A DNA stretch of 26,889 nt, taken from NCBI GenBank assembly GCA_900754175.1, contig CAAEBS010000184.1, positions 1 to 26,889 of the forward strand, written 5' to 3'. The notes below the pieces were generated by a model. The model saw nothing but the letters and a program-made list of their open reading frames with translations. It did not search any database and was not told where the DNA came from. Each line of letters opens with the position of its first letter. The stretch's first letter is position 1. A program made the translations under genes and the position numbers. Positions 8,578-17,033 of the stretch are shown here, piece by piece. Source of the stretch: Clostridia bacterium. GTDB lineage: Bacteria; Bacillota; Clostridia; Oscillospirales; CAG-272.

Positions 8578-10287
8578 ATGAAAATGAAAGCATCTACCAG
8601 CCGCAAGCTCCGCTACGGCGGCGTAACGGCGGCTCTTACCATTCTGATCATTGCGGCAGTGATCCTTGTCAACGTGATCTTCTCCGCACTTTCCCAGAAG
8701 TTCCTGTGGTATGTGGATCTTACCCCCGACCGTCTTTTTACCCTGTCGGACGAGTGCATCGACCTTATCCGCAACGGTGACGATACCTTTGCCAACAGCT
8801 CCTCCCCGGTAGAAATGGTGAAAAAGATCCGGGAGGAAAACAGGGTGTTCAACGTCGAGCACGGCTACAAGCCGGGCGACAGCGGATACAAGGATGAGAA
8901 TATCACCATCAACCTGATCTTCTGCGACGATCCTGACACCCTGCAGGGCAACAACACGCAGAATTACGTGTACCATACCGCTCTCCAGCTGGAGGAGGAA
9001 TTTCCGGATTATATCACCGTTCAGAACTACAATATCATCCGCAACCCCTCCTCGGTGACACGGTTCAAGGCAAATTCGCTTTCCACCATTGCAACCACCA
9101 GCGTGATTATCGAATTCGGAACCGAGTTCCGGGTCTGCAATCTGCGTTACTTCTACACCTTCAACTCCTCCAGCGACGAGGAACCCTGGGCATATAACGG
9201 CGAAAAGGCGTTTGCCTCCTCGATTCTTGCCGTCACCCGTGCGGAGTCGCCGGTTGCCTGCGTGACCACCAACCACGGAGAGTCCTTTACCGACACTTCT
9301 TTCCTGACCACGCTGACCGACGCCGGCTTTATCGTCAGAGAGCTGAACCTTGCCGCTGACGAGATCCCGGAGGACTGCCGTCTGATCGTGGTGTTTGACC
9401 CGACCTCCGACTTTATGGTGAACGACGGCATTTCGGACGTGGACGAGATTGAAAAGCTGGACAAATTCCTGGACGGAACCAACTCCATGATGGTGTTCAT
9501 GTCCCCCGAAAGCCCCGTGCTTCCTCACTTTGAGGAATATCTGGCGGAGTGGGGCATCAGCTACGACCGCTATACCGACAGTGCCAACCAGACGCATCCT
9601 TACATGATCAAGGATACCTCGCACTCCCTGACGACCAACGGTTATACCGTCAAGTCGGAGTACACCACCGATAACCCCGCTTCTTCCATTACCTCCGATA
9701 TGAGAAGCCGCCCCTATGCGCCCGACGTGATCTTCCAGAATGCGATGTCGATCTCCTATTCCGACCTGTATTCTCCGGTTCATTACGTCAGCGAGGACGA
9801 CGACTCGATCTCCTACGATTACGCAAGCTATTCGGTGGACGGCACCAGCCGGTCGATCTACAACCTTTTCACCTCCTATGATTCCGCCGTTGCCATGGCA
9901 AACGGGGAACAGGTGGCAAGGGCGACCGCCAACAATAAATTTGCGTTGATGACCGTATCGGTGGAGGACCGCACCACGCAGGAATCCAACTATACCACCG
10001 TCAACGAAGCATCCTACGTCATTGCCTGCGGCTCGACCGATTTTGCAAGCGAGACGCTGTTGCAGTCCAATGCCTACGGAAATACCGACCTGTTGCTTTC
10101 TGCCTGCCGTGCGGTGGGACGGGAGCCGGTTCCGGTCGGTCTGACGTTCAAGCCGTTTGCCGATTATACCATTGATACCGTTACCACTGCTGAGGCTACC
10201 CAGTACACCGTCGTGTTTGCGGTGGTTCCCGCCGTGCTTGCGCTCGGTTCCGGTATCTTTGTACTGGTAAGGAGAAAGAACAGATGA
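8578..10287 (+). CDS. GldG-like ABC transporter auxiliary protein
   Basis: The 569-residue protein has one N-terminal membrane segment (about 18-40), then the family signature WYVDLTPDRLFTLSDE, a large extracytoplasmic domain and a C-terminal membrane segment (about 543-563) ending in RRKNR. This is the layout of the GldG-like / ABC_transp_aux family that accompanies GldA/GldF in many bacteria. In Bacteroidota relatives are needed for gliding; in Clostridia the role is unknown, and gliding should not be assumed. The start at 8578 has AAGGCAGG 9 bases upstream; ATG 8584 is an alternative. Its stop overlaps the next start by 4 bases (ATGA), so the two are translationally coupled. Confidence 0.85.
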   Translation: MKMKASTSRKLRYGGVTAALTILIIAAVILVNVIFSALSQKFLWYVDLTPDRLFTLSDECIDLIRNGDDTFANSSSPVEMVKKIREENRVFNVEHGYKPGDSGYKDENITINLIFCDDPDTLQGNNTQNYVYHTALQLEEEFPDYITVQNYNIIRNPSSVTRFKANSLSTIATTSVIIEFGTEFRVCNLRYFYTFNSSSDEEPWAYNGEKAFASSILAVTRAESPVACVTTNHGESFTDTSFLTTLTDAGFIVRELNLAADEIPEDCRLIVVFDPTSDFMVNDGISDVDEIEKLDKFLDGTNSMMVFMSPESPVLPHFEEYLAEWGISYDRYTDSANQTHPYMIKDTSHSLTTNGYTVKSEYTTDNPASSITSDMRSRPYAPDVIFQNAMSISYSDLYSPVHYVSEDDDSISYDYASYSVDGTSRSIYNLFTSYDSAVAMANGEQVARATANNKFALMTVSVEDRTTQESNYTTVNEASYVIACGSTDFASETLLQSNAYGNTDLLLSACRAVGREPVPVGLTFKPFADYTIDTVTTAEATQYTVVFAVVPAVLALGSGIFVLVRRKNR

Positions 10288-12509
10288 AAAAAGGCGCTAC
10301 CCCAAAAGGAAAGAGCCTGATGCGCCGACGGGTGATTGCAATAATCGCCACAGTTCTTGCTACGATCATCCTGATAGGAACGCTTGTATGGGTTCTTGAC
10401 TATGTAAAAACCACCACGTTTGTGGACGTGGATGGCAGTAAATATTATATCCGTTATCGGGACAAAAGCTACGCCATGTACGACACCAGCAAAAAGCATA
10501 AGCTGGATACCGATTCGGAAAAGGGCTACTACATTACCGAAGCCGGTACGCTGGTGGAGGTGGATGCGGAGACCGGCGAATACACGGTGCAGGCGGTGGT
10601 GGACACCGAAGGCAACGAGGTAGTGGGCTTCAACTCCCGTCTGTTGCTGTTCCCGCACATCGAGAAAAAGAACATCCGTTCGCTTGAGGTGCACAACGAC
10701 AAGGGAACCTTTGCCTTTGACCGCTTCAACCCGGAGACCAACCAGGTGGACAACACGTCGGATTTCGTGATTCGGAACTCCATTCTCACCTCATTCGACC
10801 AGGAATTGTTTGCCTCGCTGTACGTCAGCGCCGGGTACACCATTTCCACCCGGAAGATCCAGGATCCGATCAAGGACGCCAACGGAAACTTCAGCGAATA
10901 CGGACTTGTGCCGGAGGAGCGTGTCAACGACGACGGCGAGACCTACGCCTATACCCCGGCGTATTATATCCTCACCGATACCTCCGGAAACCGCTATAAG
11001 GTGCTGATCGGCGACCGTCTGGTGACCGGCGGCGGATATTACGTGCAGTACGTGGATATGTCGGGCGAGACCGAGGTGCCCCGCCAGGCGGTGTACGTGC
11101 TCAGCTCGGATATCTCCGAAAGCCTGCTTGCCCCGATCGAGGACTACGTCACGCCGCTCGTCTGCTACCCCATGTCGATGAACAATTACTTTGACGTGGA
11201 GGACTTCATGGTGCTCCGGCACGATGACGGCAAGACCAAGATGGACGGCTTCAGCTACGGCTATGAGGAAACGGTCAGCTTCACTTATATTGACCTTACC
11301 GAGCGGGAAAATACCATCAACGCTTCGGTCCCCTACGTGTTCAATAAGGGAAGCTCGGCTCCGGCGGCGTCGCTTGCCGGATACAGTCCTTCCTCCAATA
11401 ACATCAACACCTGCCTGCAGGCGCTCTACAACCCGAGTTTTGCCGGCGTCCGTAAGCTTTCGCCGAGCGATGCCGATTTTGTCAGATACGGTCTGGCAAA
11501 AGAGGTTCCGGGCAGTGAAGAGGGAAAGGTTGATTACGAATTCTGCCCCGAGTATATCCTGTCCTTCAAGTTTGACGTGACCGACGACGGGGACGATCCC
11601 TACACTATCCGTCAGCTGATCATGATCAGCCAGAAAAACGAGGACGGAAACTATTACGCCTTTACCACGGTGTACGACGATAAGGGCGAGCTGCTGTACG
11701 ATTACAACATGATCGTAGAGGTGGAGGGACATACCTTTGAGTTCCTCAACTGGGATTCCTACGACTGGATCGAAAGCGGCTACGTCAACCTGAATATCGC
11801 ATTCTGCGCTTCCGTCAAGCTGGAGGCGCCGGGCTATACGGCAGAATTCATTCTGGACAATTCCGCTTCGGACAGCAGTGAAACCATCAGCTCCAACCTG
11901 ATGACGGTAAGCGCAACCGATTCCAACGGCAATTCCAGAAAGACCTTCGCCAACCTGACCGTCACCGATAAGAGCGGCAATATCTGGGTGATTACCGCAA
12001 CCGATATCAAGGCGTACAACGCCGCAGGTACCGAGCTGAAGATCACGACCAGTAAGTACGATTATAACGTGATGGGCACGCAGGTGCTGATCGTAAGCGG
12101 CTATATCGAGTGCCGCAACGGCGACCAGGTGGAGGTCGGCACCGACCTGATCCGCATCCGCCACGTTGACGGCTCAGTGGAGGAGATCGTGCGGTACGAC
12201 ACCAACCTGTTCCGGCGGTTCTATCAGACGCTTCTGTACGCCTCTATCGTGGATTCCTATCCGATGTCCGACGAGGACCGGGACGCCTTGCTGAACGACA
12301 GCGGAAAGCTGTTGCTGACAATGACGATAAAGACCACCGAGGGCGAGGAAAAGGTCTACCGCTTCTATGAGCTGACCTCCCGGAAGGCTTATATCACCAT
12401 CAACGGAAACGGCGGATTTTACGTTCTCCGCAACCGGGTGGCAAAGTTCGTCTCGGACGCACAGCGTTTCTTTGCGTTGGAAATGATCGACGCAACCGGG
12501 AAAAACTGA
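10284..12509 (+). CDS. DUF4340-like membrane-anchored protein
   Basis: The 741-residue protein has a single N-terminal membrane segment (about 14-40) after a basic start and a large extracytoplasmic part rich in beta-type sequence (many alternating Tyr/Thr/Val and Asp/Asn turns). Position directly after a GldG-like gene and the overall layout fit the DUF4340 family, although it is longer than most members. The start overlaps the stop of the GldG-like gene (ATGA), and a ribosome site GGAGAAAG lies about 8 bases upstream. It is the last gene of the ABC operon and is followed by a strong terminator. It may be the periplasm-side partner of the exporter; no catalytic motif was seen. Confidence 0.7.
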   Translation: MKKGATPKGKSLMRRRVIAIIATVLATIILIGTLVWVLDYVKTTTFVDVDGSKYYIRYRDKSYAMYDTSKKHKLDTDSEKGYYITEAGTLVEVDAETGEYTVQAVVDTEGNEVVGFNSRLLLFPHIEKKNIRSLEVHNDKGTFAFDRFNPETNQVDNTSDFVIRNSILTSFDQELFASLYVSAGYTISTRKIQDPIKDANGNFSEYGLVPEERVNDDGETYAYTPAYYILTDTSGNRYKVLIGDRLVTGGGYYVQYVDMSGETEVPRQAVYVLSSDISESLLAPIEDYVTPLVCYPMSMNNYFDVEDFMVLRHDDGKTKMDGFSYGYEETVSFTYIDLTERENTINASVPYVFNKGSSAPAASLAGYSPSSNNINTCLQALYNPSFAGVRKLSPSDADFVRYGLAKEVPGSEEGKVDYEFCPEYILSFKFDVTDDGDDPYTIRQLIMISQKNEDGNYYAFTTVYDDKGELLYDYNMIVEVEGHTFEFLNWDSYDWIESGYVNLNIAFCASVKLEAPGYTAEFILDNSASDSSETISSNLMTVSATDSNGNSRKTFANLTVTDKSGNIWVITATDIKAYNAAGTELKITTSKYDYNVMGTQVLIVSGYIECRNGDQVEVGTDLIRIRHVDGSVEEIVRYDTNLFRRFYQTLLYASIVDSYPMSDEDRDALLNDSGKLLLTMTIKTTEGEEKVYRFYELTSRKAYITINGNGGFYVLRNRVAKFVSDAQRFFALEMIDATGKN

Positions 12510-12516
12510 CCCATTG

Positions 12517-12561
12517 CCGCAGGGAGCTTTCTTCTGAAAGCTCCCTGCGGAACCGTTTTTT
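12517..12561 (+). terminator. intrinsic terminator of the ABC operon
   Basis: A perfect 14-pair stem (12517-12530 with 12537-12550) with a 6-base loop is followed by six T residues (12556-12561). It lies 8 bases after the stop of the DUF4340-like gene and separates that operon from the cyclic-di-GMP locus. Confidence 0.95.
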
Positions 12562-12592
12562 GGCATCTGCCGTAAAAAAATCGGAAAAAGAC

Positions 12593-12621
12593 TTGACAAA
12601 ATGCGACTTTCAGAGTAAAAT
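12593..12621 (+). promoter_or_regulatory. sigma-A type promoter for riboswitch 1 and its operon
   Basis: TTGACA (12593-12598), a 17-base spacer and TAAAAT (12616-12621). Transcription should begin near 12628, a little before the riboswitch aptamer. Confidence 0.88.
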
Positions 12622-12636
12622 ATAAATAGGAAAACT

Positions 12637-12741
12637 GAAAAGGGCAAGATAGTCGCAAGGCTATTACGCAAAGCTATAGGGACTCTACGAGTCAGCCAGT
12701 TGCCAGATTACCGGTGCGGTAGTTTGGCTTTTTTGTTTTTT
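12637..12741 (+). promoter_or_regulatory. cyclic-di-GMP-I (GEMM-I) riboswitch 1 with terminator
   Basis: The aptamer has the GEMM-I layout. The closing helix P1 is GGCAA (12643-12647) with TTGCC (12700-12704). The next hairpin (about 12648-12665) carries a GCAA tetraloop. The hallmark ACGCAAAGC stretch follows (12666-12674), then GGG and a hairpin GACTC/GAGTC (12681-12693), then AGCCAGTTGCC. The expression platform is a 12-pair stem (12702-12713 with 12717-12728) followed by a T-rich run (12729-12741). The 5' strand of that stem uses bases 12702-12704 of P1, so aptamer and terminator exclude each other. Ligand binding should prevent termination (an ON switch). The controlled gene starts 36 bases later. 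Confidence 0.87.
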
Positions 12742-12776
12742 GCCACAGAAAATGCCGGAAATGCAAGGAGAGGAAA

Positions 12777-13589
12777 ATGAAAGGAAAGAGCAGAGAAAAA
12801 CTGAAAATAGCAAGCTCTTTGACCATGTGCCTCGTGTGCCTGTTCTGCATTTTTGCGGCAACCTTTGCATGGTTTGCACAGAATAAAAACGTGGGAGCCT
12901 CCGGCTTGCAGATCGGACTTGGCACCGAGGACGGTATCCTCGGATGCGAGTATTTCAATGTCAGCACCACCGATGAGGCGGGATACTTTTTTGAAAAGGT
13001 AGACAGCACGGCGGCAAAGCTTGGCAATTACAGCATAATCGGCAATAAAAAGCATCAACTGCTTATGAAGATATACCTGCCTGAAACGATAGAACAGCTT
13101 ACCGTAACGGCAATCACGTCTACTTCCTACTTTCTGGGAAACGACGGTTACACTCTGCTCCCGACGGCAGACGGTGCCGCCAAACCGGGAACGGGTACAG
13201 CGGCGAACGGCGCCGAATATACCAATGTTCTTTCCAGTATCGTGGGGATCATGGCACTGCAAAAGGGAGAGATAGGGCAAAACGGAACCGGCTATACGAT
13301 GACGAAAATACCGGAAAACCGGCTGAAAACCTTTATCAACGCAAGCAATGAGGTACAGGACTTTTCCATTATTCAGAACGAAAATGCCCCGGAGAATACG
13401 GTTATCGAAACACAGCCGGATCAATATGGCGGAGCCGACTGCCGCTCGATCTTTCTGCTGATCGACTACGACCCGCTTCTCATCGCCACGGTGTTCTCCA
13501 AGAACATCGGTAACGACGTCGTCACGGGAACCGGCGCAAAAGAGATTCTGTTTGTGTGCGATTTTGAGCTGAAACTGCAGGCGGACTGA
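12777..13589 (+). CDS. exported protein with SipW-type signal peptide
   Basis: The 270-residue secreted protein has a basic start, a hydrophobic stretch (about 11-31) and then TFAWFA (29-34) followed by NKNVGASGLQI. This is the signal used by camelysin/TasA-type fibre proteins and cleaved by SipW-type peptidases. The mature part shows no enzyme motif, no second membrane segment and no LPXTG anchor. Ribosome site GGAGAGG lies 5 bases before the ATG. It is the first gene behind riboswitch 1 and sits 49 bases before the large surface protein. By context it may be a minor fibre component, adaptor or tip protein; that role is inference. Confidence 0.8.
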   Translation: MKGKSREKLKIASSLTMCLVCLFCIFAATFAWFAQNKNVGASGLQIGLGTEDGILGCEYFNVSTTDEAGYFFEKVDSTAAKLGNYSIIGNKKHQLLMKIYLPETIEQLTVTAITSTSYFLGNDGYTLLPTADGAAKPGTGTAANGAEYTNVLSSIVGIMALQKGEIGQNGTGYTMTKIPENRLKTFINASNEVQDFSIIQNENAPENTVIETQPDQYGGADCRSIFLLIDYDPLLIATVFSKNIGNDVVTGTGAKEILFVCDFELKLQAD

Positions 13590-13610
13590 AAAGAAAAAGG
13601 ATGAAAAAAA

Positions 13611-13626
13611 GCCCGGGGAGCCGGGC
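13611..13626 (+). other. intercistronic hairpin before the large surface protein gene
   Basis: GCCCGG (13611-13616) and CCGGGC (13621-13626) form a perfect short hairpin with a GGAG loop, directly upstream of the ribosome site GGGGAGG (13628-13634). There is no T-run, so it is not a terminator; it could adjust translation or mRNA processing. Confidence 0.45.
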
Positions 13627-13638
13627 AGGGGAGGTATC

Positions 13639-15945
13639 ATGAAAAAAACGCTTTGCCTTTTGCTTTGCCTGTTGATCTGTATCGTTTCGTGCGGGATCAC
13701 AGTCGCATGGCTTGGCGCAGTCCTCGGCGTTGCCCGGTTCCCGACTGAGTTTACCGGTTCGGCGAATGCGGCATACTTTGCCGGCGGCAACGGCAGTGAG
13801 GAAAAGCCCTATGAAATCAGCAATGCGGTGCATCTGTATAATCTGGCGTGGCTTCAGTACCTCGGTTATTTCAATATGAATCCGGACATGAGCAATAAAC
13901 TTGCGCAAAGCTATTTTAAGCTGACCGCCGATATCGACATGGGAAGACTGAAATCGGCAATTCCGCCGATCGGTACCACGCAGTATCCTTTTATCGGTCA
14001 TTTTGACGGGGGCAATTTTACCATTCGTTCGCTTACCGTTTCCAACGCTAAGGGCGATACGGCAAAGACCCTGAAAGTCCGCCCGTCCAATGCGGAATTT
14101 CAGAACAGCAACAACACCGAAACCGATCTGTTGCATACCACCGATAAGGCAAGCGAGATCGAAATCGTCGGCTTGTTCGGCGTGACCGGAAACTATAACG
14201 GCTATACCGACGGGTATGCCGAAGACAATGCCGACTTTGTGAAGGAGGAAATGAGCGTCAGCGGCTTTTACGCCGATAAACTGCACGTCAACAGCAACAC
14301 CGCACAGACCCTCGTCGGCTTGGTGGGGGGCTATATCGGCAGTAATTTTGCCAACGTCGGCGTTTACCGTGGCGACATTTCGCTTGTTTCGGGCGTAACC
14401 GGAATAGCGGCGTTGAGTGGCGGAGCCTCTGTCGTTTCCAAATATTCTCTCGTCGGGGCATACAATGAAAAGTTGGTCGTCTGGACAGGACTACCCGGTG
14501 GATGGGGTGGGTCAATTGATATGAAAAGTCTATATACACGGATTGATAATTTATATAAGGACGATAGCAGTACCTCGGTATCCATTGGCAGTTATACATA
14601 TAAGTACTATTATAGTGAAGATGTAGGATCTGTATATATGCGGTTTTATGGTGACATATATTATTTGCGTGGAGGAAGCAAGCTTTCACCAGGAAAGGCT
14701 GAATATGACATGACAAATTCCACGAAAAAGCCGACATATTTTCCCATTAACACGGATGCGAATAATAATGCAACTGATAATAATACGGGATATATTGCCA
14801 GCGGACCGTTTGATTCTTTGGGGGGAGATATTCGATTAAGGGGTGCTTCGATTAATGGGAGTGTAGGTGTAGAAATATCTACGAACGGAGCTGACTCATT
14901 CGGGGATGGCAAAGAAGTTGAAATTTTGACAATTACCACCGATGGATTGAAAAGAATTTCCGATTCATTTAATGAAAATAATAGCAACGTGCACAGCAGT
15001 ATAAGTAGTAATATCAATAAAGAGACGGTGTCATCGCTTGGTTTAAACGCTTACGATACAGCACGTGAAAAATTCAATGCAGTTATACAAGGCCAAAAAA
15101 AGTGGTATGGATTTCACTTTATGAATGCGGCAATCGGAATGGACAACATTTATACTGCATCAAAGGTGAAAATAAATGGAGATACTTTTTATAACTATCC
15201 AATGCCTGCAAACTCTATTGACTTTCAGGTGAAATCAAAAGGTTATATAAGTTGTTTTGCCGCAACGAATTTTCAGTCCAACAAAAATTTCTTTTCATTA
15301 CACCAAATTTTCCGTAATACGGACAATTCTATAAAGGAAATCAAAGAAATATCGAAAATCTATTCCGATGATGGTGCTTACATTTATCTTTATTCAGACA
15401 ACACGACATCCAAAGAAACAGTTACAGCGTCCGCTTTAACAGAATCTTATTCTTTGGCTTTTGATTGCTCATGGATTGCAAGCGATACATATACTTCAGG
15501 ACTTATGATAAGAAAAGCTATATATTATCTGGAGATTCCTGTAAATGAAGGTGAATATGCCTTGGGGTCTTCTTCCACTGGAGCAGGCGCATATCTTCTT
15601 TACCTCGACATTGGCGCCAACGGCACGGATGGCGGCGGTTCCGGGGAAAAGCCGTACACCATGGAAACGGTGGACTTTGTCAACACGGATACCATTGTAC
15701 TGGATGCTAACAACGCTTACCCGGCATACAAGGCTGTGATTATGTCGCTGGCGGACGTTGCCACGAGCGGAACGCCGTATATCCTTTATGAGAGAGCGAC
15801 CGGGACAGAGGTGGAGGACAGCAAAATTGCTACCAAACTGTTATACAAATACGAGGGTATCGGTACGCTTACGGTGTTGCCTGGCGGAATGGCAGAAACC
15901 GGAAATCTAACGGATTACCGGGACGAGGTAGCCGGTAGCGGATAA
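13639..15945 (+). CDS. large secreted GLUG/beta-helix-like surface protein
   Basis: The 768-residue protein starts with a hydrophobic signal segment (about 4-26) ending in TVAWLG, related to the SipW-type TFAWF signal. It continues with GSEEKPYEIS (52-61), LYNLAWLQYLGYFN and the pattern TADIDMG...PFIGHFDGGNFTIRSLTV, typical of GLUG-type or right-handed beta-helix adhesin repeats. A second, partial copy of the entry motif (GEKPYTMETVDFV) occurs near residue 668. It has no LPXTG and no C-terminal membrane segment, so it is released or built into a larger structure. Residues of about 280-650 are encoded by a clearly AT-richer segment than the two ends. The ATG at 13639 has GGGGAGG 4 bases upstream. 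It is the second and last gene under riboswitch 1. Confidence 0.78.
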   Translation: MKKTLCLLLCLLICIVSCGITVAWLGAVLGVARFPTEFTGSANAAYFAGGNGSEEKPYEISNAVHLYNLAWLQYLGYFNMNPDMSNKLAQSYFKLTADIDMGRLKSAIPPIGTTQYPFIGHFDGGNFTIRSLTVSNAKGDTAKTLKVRPSNAEFQNSNNTETDLLHTTDKASEIEIVGLFGVTGNYNGYTDGYAEDNADFVKEEMSVSGFYADKLHVNSNTAQTLVGLVGGYIGSNFANVGVYRGDISLVSGVTGIAALSGGASVVSKYSLVGAYNEKLVVWTGLPGGWGGSIDMKSLYTRIDNLYKDDSSTSVSIGSYTYKYYYSEDVGSVYMRFYGDIYYLRGGSKLSPGKAEYDMTNSTKKPTYFPINTDANNNATDNNTGYIASGPFDSLGGDIRLRGASINGSVGVEISTNGADSFGDGKEVEILTITTDGLKRISDSFNENNSNVHSSISSNINKETVSSLGLNAYDTAREKFNAVIQGQKKWYGFHFMNAAIGMDNIYTASKVKINGDTFYNYPMPANSIDFQVKSKGYISCFAATNFQSNKNFFSLHQIFRNTDNSIKEIKEISKIYSDDGAYIYLYSDNTTSKETVTASALTESYSLAFDCSWIASDTYTSGLMIRKAIYYLEIPVNEGEYALGSSSTGAGAYLLYLDIGANGTDGGGSGEKPYTMETVDFVNTDTIVLDANNAYPAYKAVIMSLADVATSGTPYILYERATGTEVEDSKIATKLLYKYEGIGTLTVLPGGMAETGNLTDYRDEVAGSG

Positions 15946-16014
15946 AAAATTTGCGGATTTGTGGGGAAAAACGGCATAAAATTCCGTAAAATGCGGAAAC
16001 TCCGAAAAAAATTC

Positions 16015-16043
16015 TTGACAAGCCGGAAAAAATATGATAGAAT
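16015..16043 (+). promoter_or_regulatory. sigma-A type promoter for riboswitch 2 and its operon
   Basis: TTGACA (16015-16020), a 17-base spacer and TAGAAT (16038-16043), with a TG at 16035-16036 forming an extended -10. It drives the leader containing the second riboswitch. Confidence 0.88.
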
Positions 16044-16080
16044 GTTAGCAGAGAAAATGATTTTTCCCGCATTTGAATAG

Positions 16081-16198
16081 TTAGCAAAACCGTCGTGAGG
16101 CGGCGACGCAAAGCCAAGGGACTTTGTTTTTGCGATAAAGTCAGCCCGGTTGCAATTTTGTACAGATTGTATGATTTGCAACCGGGCTGTTTTGTTTT
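16081..16198 (+). promoter_or_regulatory. cyclic-di-GMP-I (GEMM-I) riboswitch 2 with terminator
   Basis: This matches the GEMM-I consensus closely. GCAAA and ACC are followed by a hairpin CCGTC/GGCGG (16090-16103) closed by a GTGA tetraloop. Then come GACGCAAAGCC (16105-16115), AAGGG, a hairpin GACTTT/AAAGTC (16120-16142) and AGCCCGGTTGC. The closing helix pairs GCAA (16084-16087) with TTGC (16150-16153). The expression platform is a perfect 13-pair stem (16143-16155 with 16176-16188) followed by the T-rich run from 16189. Its 5' strand contains the whole P1 3' strand, so ligand-stabilised P1 should block the terminator (an ON switch). The next ribosome site lies about 15 bases further on. 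Confidence 0.92.
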
Positions 16199-16228
16199 CC
16201 CGGAGGCAAGGAAAAGGAGGTGTGTGCT

Positions 16229-17032
16229 GTGCAACAGGCGGAAGAATATGCGGTGCGGACCCTGCGAAGCGGTATCACACCGATCGTACTGAAATTTCAG
16301 CCGGTGTACGACTGCTACAACGGCGAAGAAATTGCGTACATAGGCAAGCCGCTGATCAACAGCCTGGTATACGGCGTTCTGACGCCGGAGCTTTACGCCC
16401 GGGCGGCGGATATGGCGCAGGAGGGATGCGATTTTACCCTCTGCATCCTGCGCAAGACCATGCGCCTGCTGAAAGAGCTGGACGGGCAGGAAAGACTGCC
16501 GGGCAAGCTTTTGTGGCTTACGGTGCCCGCTCCGTCGGCGCTCCTGTTGCCGGAGGATTTATATGACACGCTGAAATCGCTTATGGCGAAAGAAAACGTT
16601 GACCTCCCCGGAAAGATATGCCTTATGTTCGGCGCCGACGTATTTTCGCTTGGTTCGGATATCGGCGGGCGTGGCTTTTCGGACATCCGGGCGGCAGGCA
16701 TGAGGGTGGCGGTCAACGGCTATGGGGATGCGGATTTTCCGGTCACCCGGATGCTGGAGATGACCCCTGACGTGGCAATGATGACGCCGGACGTGATCCC
16801 GCTTTTCGGCGACCGGTCCCGCCCACGTGTGGGAGGCTCGCTTGTCCGGCTTGCCGGAAGCATGAACGTCCGTGTGGTGGCGCAGGGCGTGCGGAACGAC
16901 GCACAGCTCCGGGAGCTGAATGCGGCGGAATGTCTCGGCTTTCTTCCCGCAGAGGACTACCACGGGGAGTTTACCTGCTCCAGCCGCTTACTGGATCCGG
17001 AAGAGATCCTGCGGACTCCGGAGGTGAGCTGA
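16229..17032 (+). CDS. degenerate EAL-domain protein, probable cyclic-di-GMP receptor or scaffold
   Basis: The 267-residue cytoplasmic protein consists almost only of an EAL-like domain. The frame of the fold is kept: FQPVYD (23-28), a segment VLTPELYARAAD, and NGYG (163-166) and AQGV (218-221) at the places of DDFG and AEGVE. The catalytic residues are lost: the EAL motif reads IGK (38-40), the metal aspartates read NG, and the late glutamates read Gln219 and Arg222. Phosphodiesterase activity is therefore not expected. I chose GTG 16229, 8 bases behind AAGGAGG (16214-16220); the in-frame GTG at 16220 overlaps that site and is unlikely. It is the first gene behind riboswitch 2, and the next gene starts 1 base after its stop. 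Confidence 0.78.
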   Translation: MQQAEEYAVRTLRSGITPIVLKFQPVYDCYNGEEIAYIGKPLINSLVYGVLTPELYARAADMAQEGCDFTLCILRKTMRLLKELDGQERLPGKLLWLTVPAPSALLLPEDLYDTLKSLMAKENVDLPGKICLMFGADVFSLGSDIGGRGFSDIRAAGMRVAVNGYGDADFPVTRMLEMTPDVAMMTPDVIPLFGDRSRPRVGGSLVRLAGSMNVRVVAQGVRNDAQLRELNAAECLGFLPAEDYHGEFTCSSRLLDPEEILRTPEVS

Positions 17033-17033
17033 T

